A stretch of DNA of 29,632 bases from IMG/VR virus record IMGVR_UViG_3300031783_000004, positions 1 through 29,632 of that record; one strand, written 5' to 3'. Numbering within the stretch: the first letter of the stretch is position 1; each line of letters starts with the position of its first letter. The notes under the pieces were generated by a model. That model saw nothing but the letters and a program-made list of their open reading frames with translations, made no database searches and was not told the DNA's origin. Position numbers and translations under genes: made by a program. This DNA is from a virus. Positions 28,721 to 29,632 of the stretch are shown here, one piece after another.

Positions 28721-28954
28721 TTACTTGCCCTCAATTTTTTGGCGGAGTGTACGTGCGGCTTGATCCAGTTTGCGCCGTATATCCTCTGGCACTTCGCCTT
28801 CAGCCACTTTGGTCCAGACACTGGCCACGCCAAAGCCGCGCGGCCACAATTTCTCACCATCATGAAGAGCAAACTTCCAAGTCGGGAAGAGGATTTCGGA
28901 CTCGATTTCCAGCAAATACAGTCCCTCTTTGGATCGCACAAACTTCGTCTTCAT
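28721..28954 (-). CDS. Small protein, paralog of the 26357-26608 product (77 aa)
   Basis: MKTKFVRSKEGLYLLEIESE, ILFPTWKFALHDG and RGFGVASVWTKVAEGEVPEDI match the 26357-26608 product along its length; the C-terminus is a basic helix (RRKLDQAARTLRQKIEGK). Function unknown. ATG 28954 is chosen: GGAGGG lies upstream and the paralog aligns from this start. The open frame continues in phase upstream through the leader (giving M-P-S-G-D-W-Y-P-Q-P), but that extension is shared with leaders of unrelated genes, so it is not part of this protein. Second gene after promoter F. Confidence 0.8.
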   Translation of the reverse strand: MKTKFVRSKEGLYLLEIESEILFPTWKFALHDGEKLWPRGFGVASVWTKVAEGEVPEDIRRKLDQAARTLRQKIEGK

Positions 28955-29010
28955 CGCCTGTCCCTCCAGTTTAGGTTGTGGATACCAATCGCCCGAAGGC
29001 ATCACTGCAT
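28955..29010 (-). promoter_or_regulatory. Repeated 5' leader element, copy E
   Basis: On the minus strand ATGCAGTGATGCC, loop TTCG between GCC and GGC (a UUCG-type tetraloop), then GATTGGTATCCACAACC and CTGGAGGG. A small hairpin (GGCCATCCCTGGCC, about 29022-29035) precedes it. Confidence 0.65.
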
Positions 29011-29055
29011 GGGGGTGGAAAAGGCCATCCCTGGCCAGCTATTCCATCCTGATCA

Positions 29056-29373
29056 TTACTCCTCTTCAACTGCGATTTCCTTACCGTCCTCAATCTCCTT
29101 TAGGGCATCCAGCACATAGTAGGCCAGCCATTCGTCCTGAATCGCCATGATGTCGCAGCGGTACGGCTTCAGGGCATCGATGTCCCATTCCTTTGGGGCA
29201 ACTTTCCAGCGCCGCTCATCCAACATGTACAGCTTTTCACCAGAGAACAGGAAGTATTGCCCCGCGTAGCAGTACAGGCCAACCTTGGCCGCCACCTTTT
29301 GCCCGTGCTTCAGGGCAACCTTGCCCTGAATCTTGACCAGCCGTTCCAGCGCTCGCTCGTTGGTCCGTTTCAT
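29056..29373 (-). CDS. Small protein of unknown function (105 aa)
   Basis: The N-terminus is basic and helical (MKRTNERALERLVKIQGKVALKHGQKVAAK), followed by a strand region VGLYCYAGQYFLFSGEKLYML, and an acidic C-terminus (EIEDGKEIAVEEE). No family recognised; weak resemblance to the 52-393 product (K...G...VGL...GYFYL). ATG 29373 has AAAGGAG upstream. The mini-ORF of leader copy F ends with a TGA that overlaps this ATG (ATGA). First gene after promoter F, the strongest-looking of the three related promoters. Confidence 0.72.
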   Translation of the reverse strand: MKRTNERALERLVKIQGKVALKHGQKVAAKVGLYCYAGQYFLFSGEKLYMLDERRWKVAPKEWDIDALKPYRCDIMAIQDEWLAYYVLDALKEIEDGKEIAVEEE

Positions 29374-29431
29374 CGTTCATTCTCCTTTGTTAGGGTTACT
29401 TGGTACCGATCGCCCTCAGGCATCACTGCAT
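29374..29431 (-). promoter_or_regulatory. Repeated 5' leader element, copy F
   Basis: On the minus strand TGCAGTGATGCC, loop TGAG between GCC and GGC, GATCGGTACCAAGTAACCC, then AAAGGAG. Read as a mini-ORF it encodes 17 codons (M-P-E-G-D-R-Y-Q-...) whose stop overlaps the gene's ATG, allowing coupled translation. Confidence 0.65.
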
Positions 29432-29462
29432 TTTTTAGTCTTTTTCCTTTGTCTCTGCCCTT

Positions 29463-29491
29463 ATTCTAGCACTAGGCCGGCCAGGCGTCAA
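29463..29491 (-). promoter_or_regulatory. Extended -10 promoter with UP-like A-tracts (unit F)
   Basis: On the minus strand there is TTGACG (29491-29486), a 17-base spacer ending TGC, and TAGAAT (29468-29463). Upstream A-tracts lie opposite T-runs at 29497-29524. It drives the 29056-29373 and 28721-28954 genes. Confidence 0.82.
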
Positions 29492-29536
29492 GCGAATTTT
29501 TCGGTTTTTTTTTTCGATTTTTTTCTGGCCGGCCTA
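29473..29536. promoter_or_regulatory. Operator-like inverted repeat flanking promoter F
   Basis: TAGGCCGGCCAG (29473-29484) in the -35/-10 spacer is repeated perfectly inverted as CTGGCCGGCCTA (29525-29536; also bases 20-31). Centres are 52 bases apart, with the A-tracts between them. Confidence 0.65.
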
Positions 29537-29632
29537 TCCTCTAACCCTGCTTAGGCTTACGCCGGCAGGGTGATTTCGCTAGCCGCAAACATGTGCCGCA
29601 GCGACAACCGATTTGCCCACATTAGGACATCC
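29506..29632. repeat. Second copy of the 127-base terminal repeat
   Basis: This is an exact copy of bases 1-127. It contains the upstream arm of the operator-like inverted repeat of the promoter at 29463-29491 and the 3' end of the gene annotated at 52-393. Confidence 0.95.

Noticed and set aside
28955-29005. N-terminal extension of the 28721-28954 protein through the leader (M-P-S-G-D-W-Y-P)
   Set aside because: The same sequence occurs before unrelated genes in other frames, and the paralog aligns only from ATG 28954.
28337-29119. 260-codon plus-strand frame across the 28.3-29.1 kb region
   Set aside because: It crosses a strong leftward promoter, two leaders and parts of two leftward genes with good start sites; no ribosome binding site of its own.
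1-29632. CRISPR arrays, tRNA genes and insertion sequences
   Set aside because: No spaced direct repeats of array type, no cloverleaf-like sequences and no transposase or terminal inverted repeat pair were seen by eye.

Overview
The window looks like one complete genome of a small tailed double-stranded DNA bacteriophage. Bases 1-127 are repeated exactly at 29506-29632, so the contig closes on itself, leaving about 29,505 unique bases. The gene set is that of a long non-contractile-tailed (siphovirus-like) phage: large terminase, gpW-like connector, portal, protease-capsid fusion, head completion and tail tube genes, frameshifting tail chaperones and a tape measure gene. No sheath or baseplate wedge genes, integrase, tRNA genes or recognisable endolysin were seen. 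Strong Shine-Dalgarno sites and sigma70-type promoters point to a bacterial host. The capsid and tail genes resemble, from memory, those of prophages in Planctomycetes and relatives, but the host cannot be fixed from this sequence.

All genes but one run leftward (minus strand). Reading that way: 24.2 to 7.7 kb is the late operon, running from a ParB-like protein, a glycosyltransferase-like protein and the large terminase through head and tail genes to a glycosyltransferase-methyltransferase fusion. From 7.6 to 4.0 kb lies a replication and recombination operon: Sak4-like ATPase, DUF669 protein, RusA resolvase, and a primase-polymerase/helicase. It ends in a 975-base non-coding region (3.05-4.02 kb) with AT-rich palindromes and seven copies of a GTTTTTTCC-type repeat, the best candidate replication origin. 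Next come a possible clamp-like protein, a small membrane protein, and thyX behind a terminator-like attenuator.

From 25.2 kb across the circle junction to 0.8 kb is an accessory or early region of small genes: a phage sigma factor, two helix-turn-helix proteins, a zinc protein, two paralogous small proteins, and unknowns. Three homologous promoters with phased A-tracts drive it; two of these are flanked by matching inverted repeats. Many genes here share a 5' leader, and five leaders also carry a conserved hairpin or mini-ORF element.

The only plus-strand gene encodes a membrane-anchored trypsin-like protease, inserted moron-style between the sigma factor gene and the late operon with its own promoter and terminator. 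Between its stop codon and that terminator lies a perfect-consensus sigma70 promoter (TTGACA-17-TATAAT), predicting a transcript of about 70 nt. That RNA is the reverse complement of the leader family found upstream of the small genes, so it could act as an antisense regulator of many phage mRNAs. This is the most interesting candidate system in the window.
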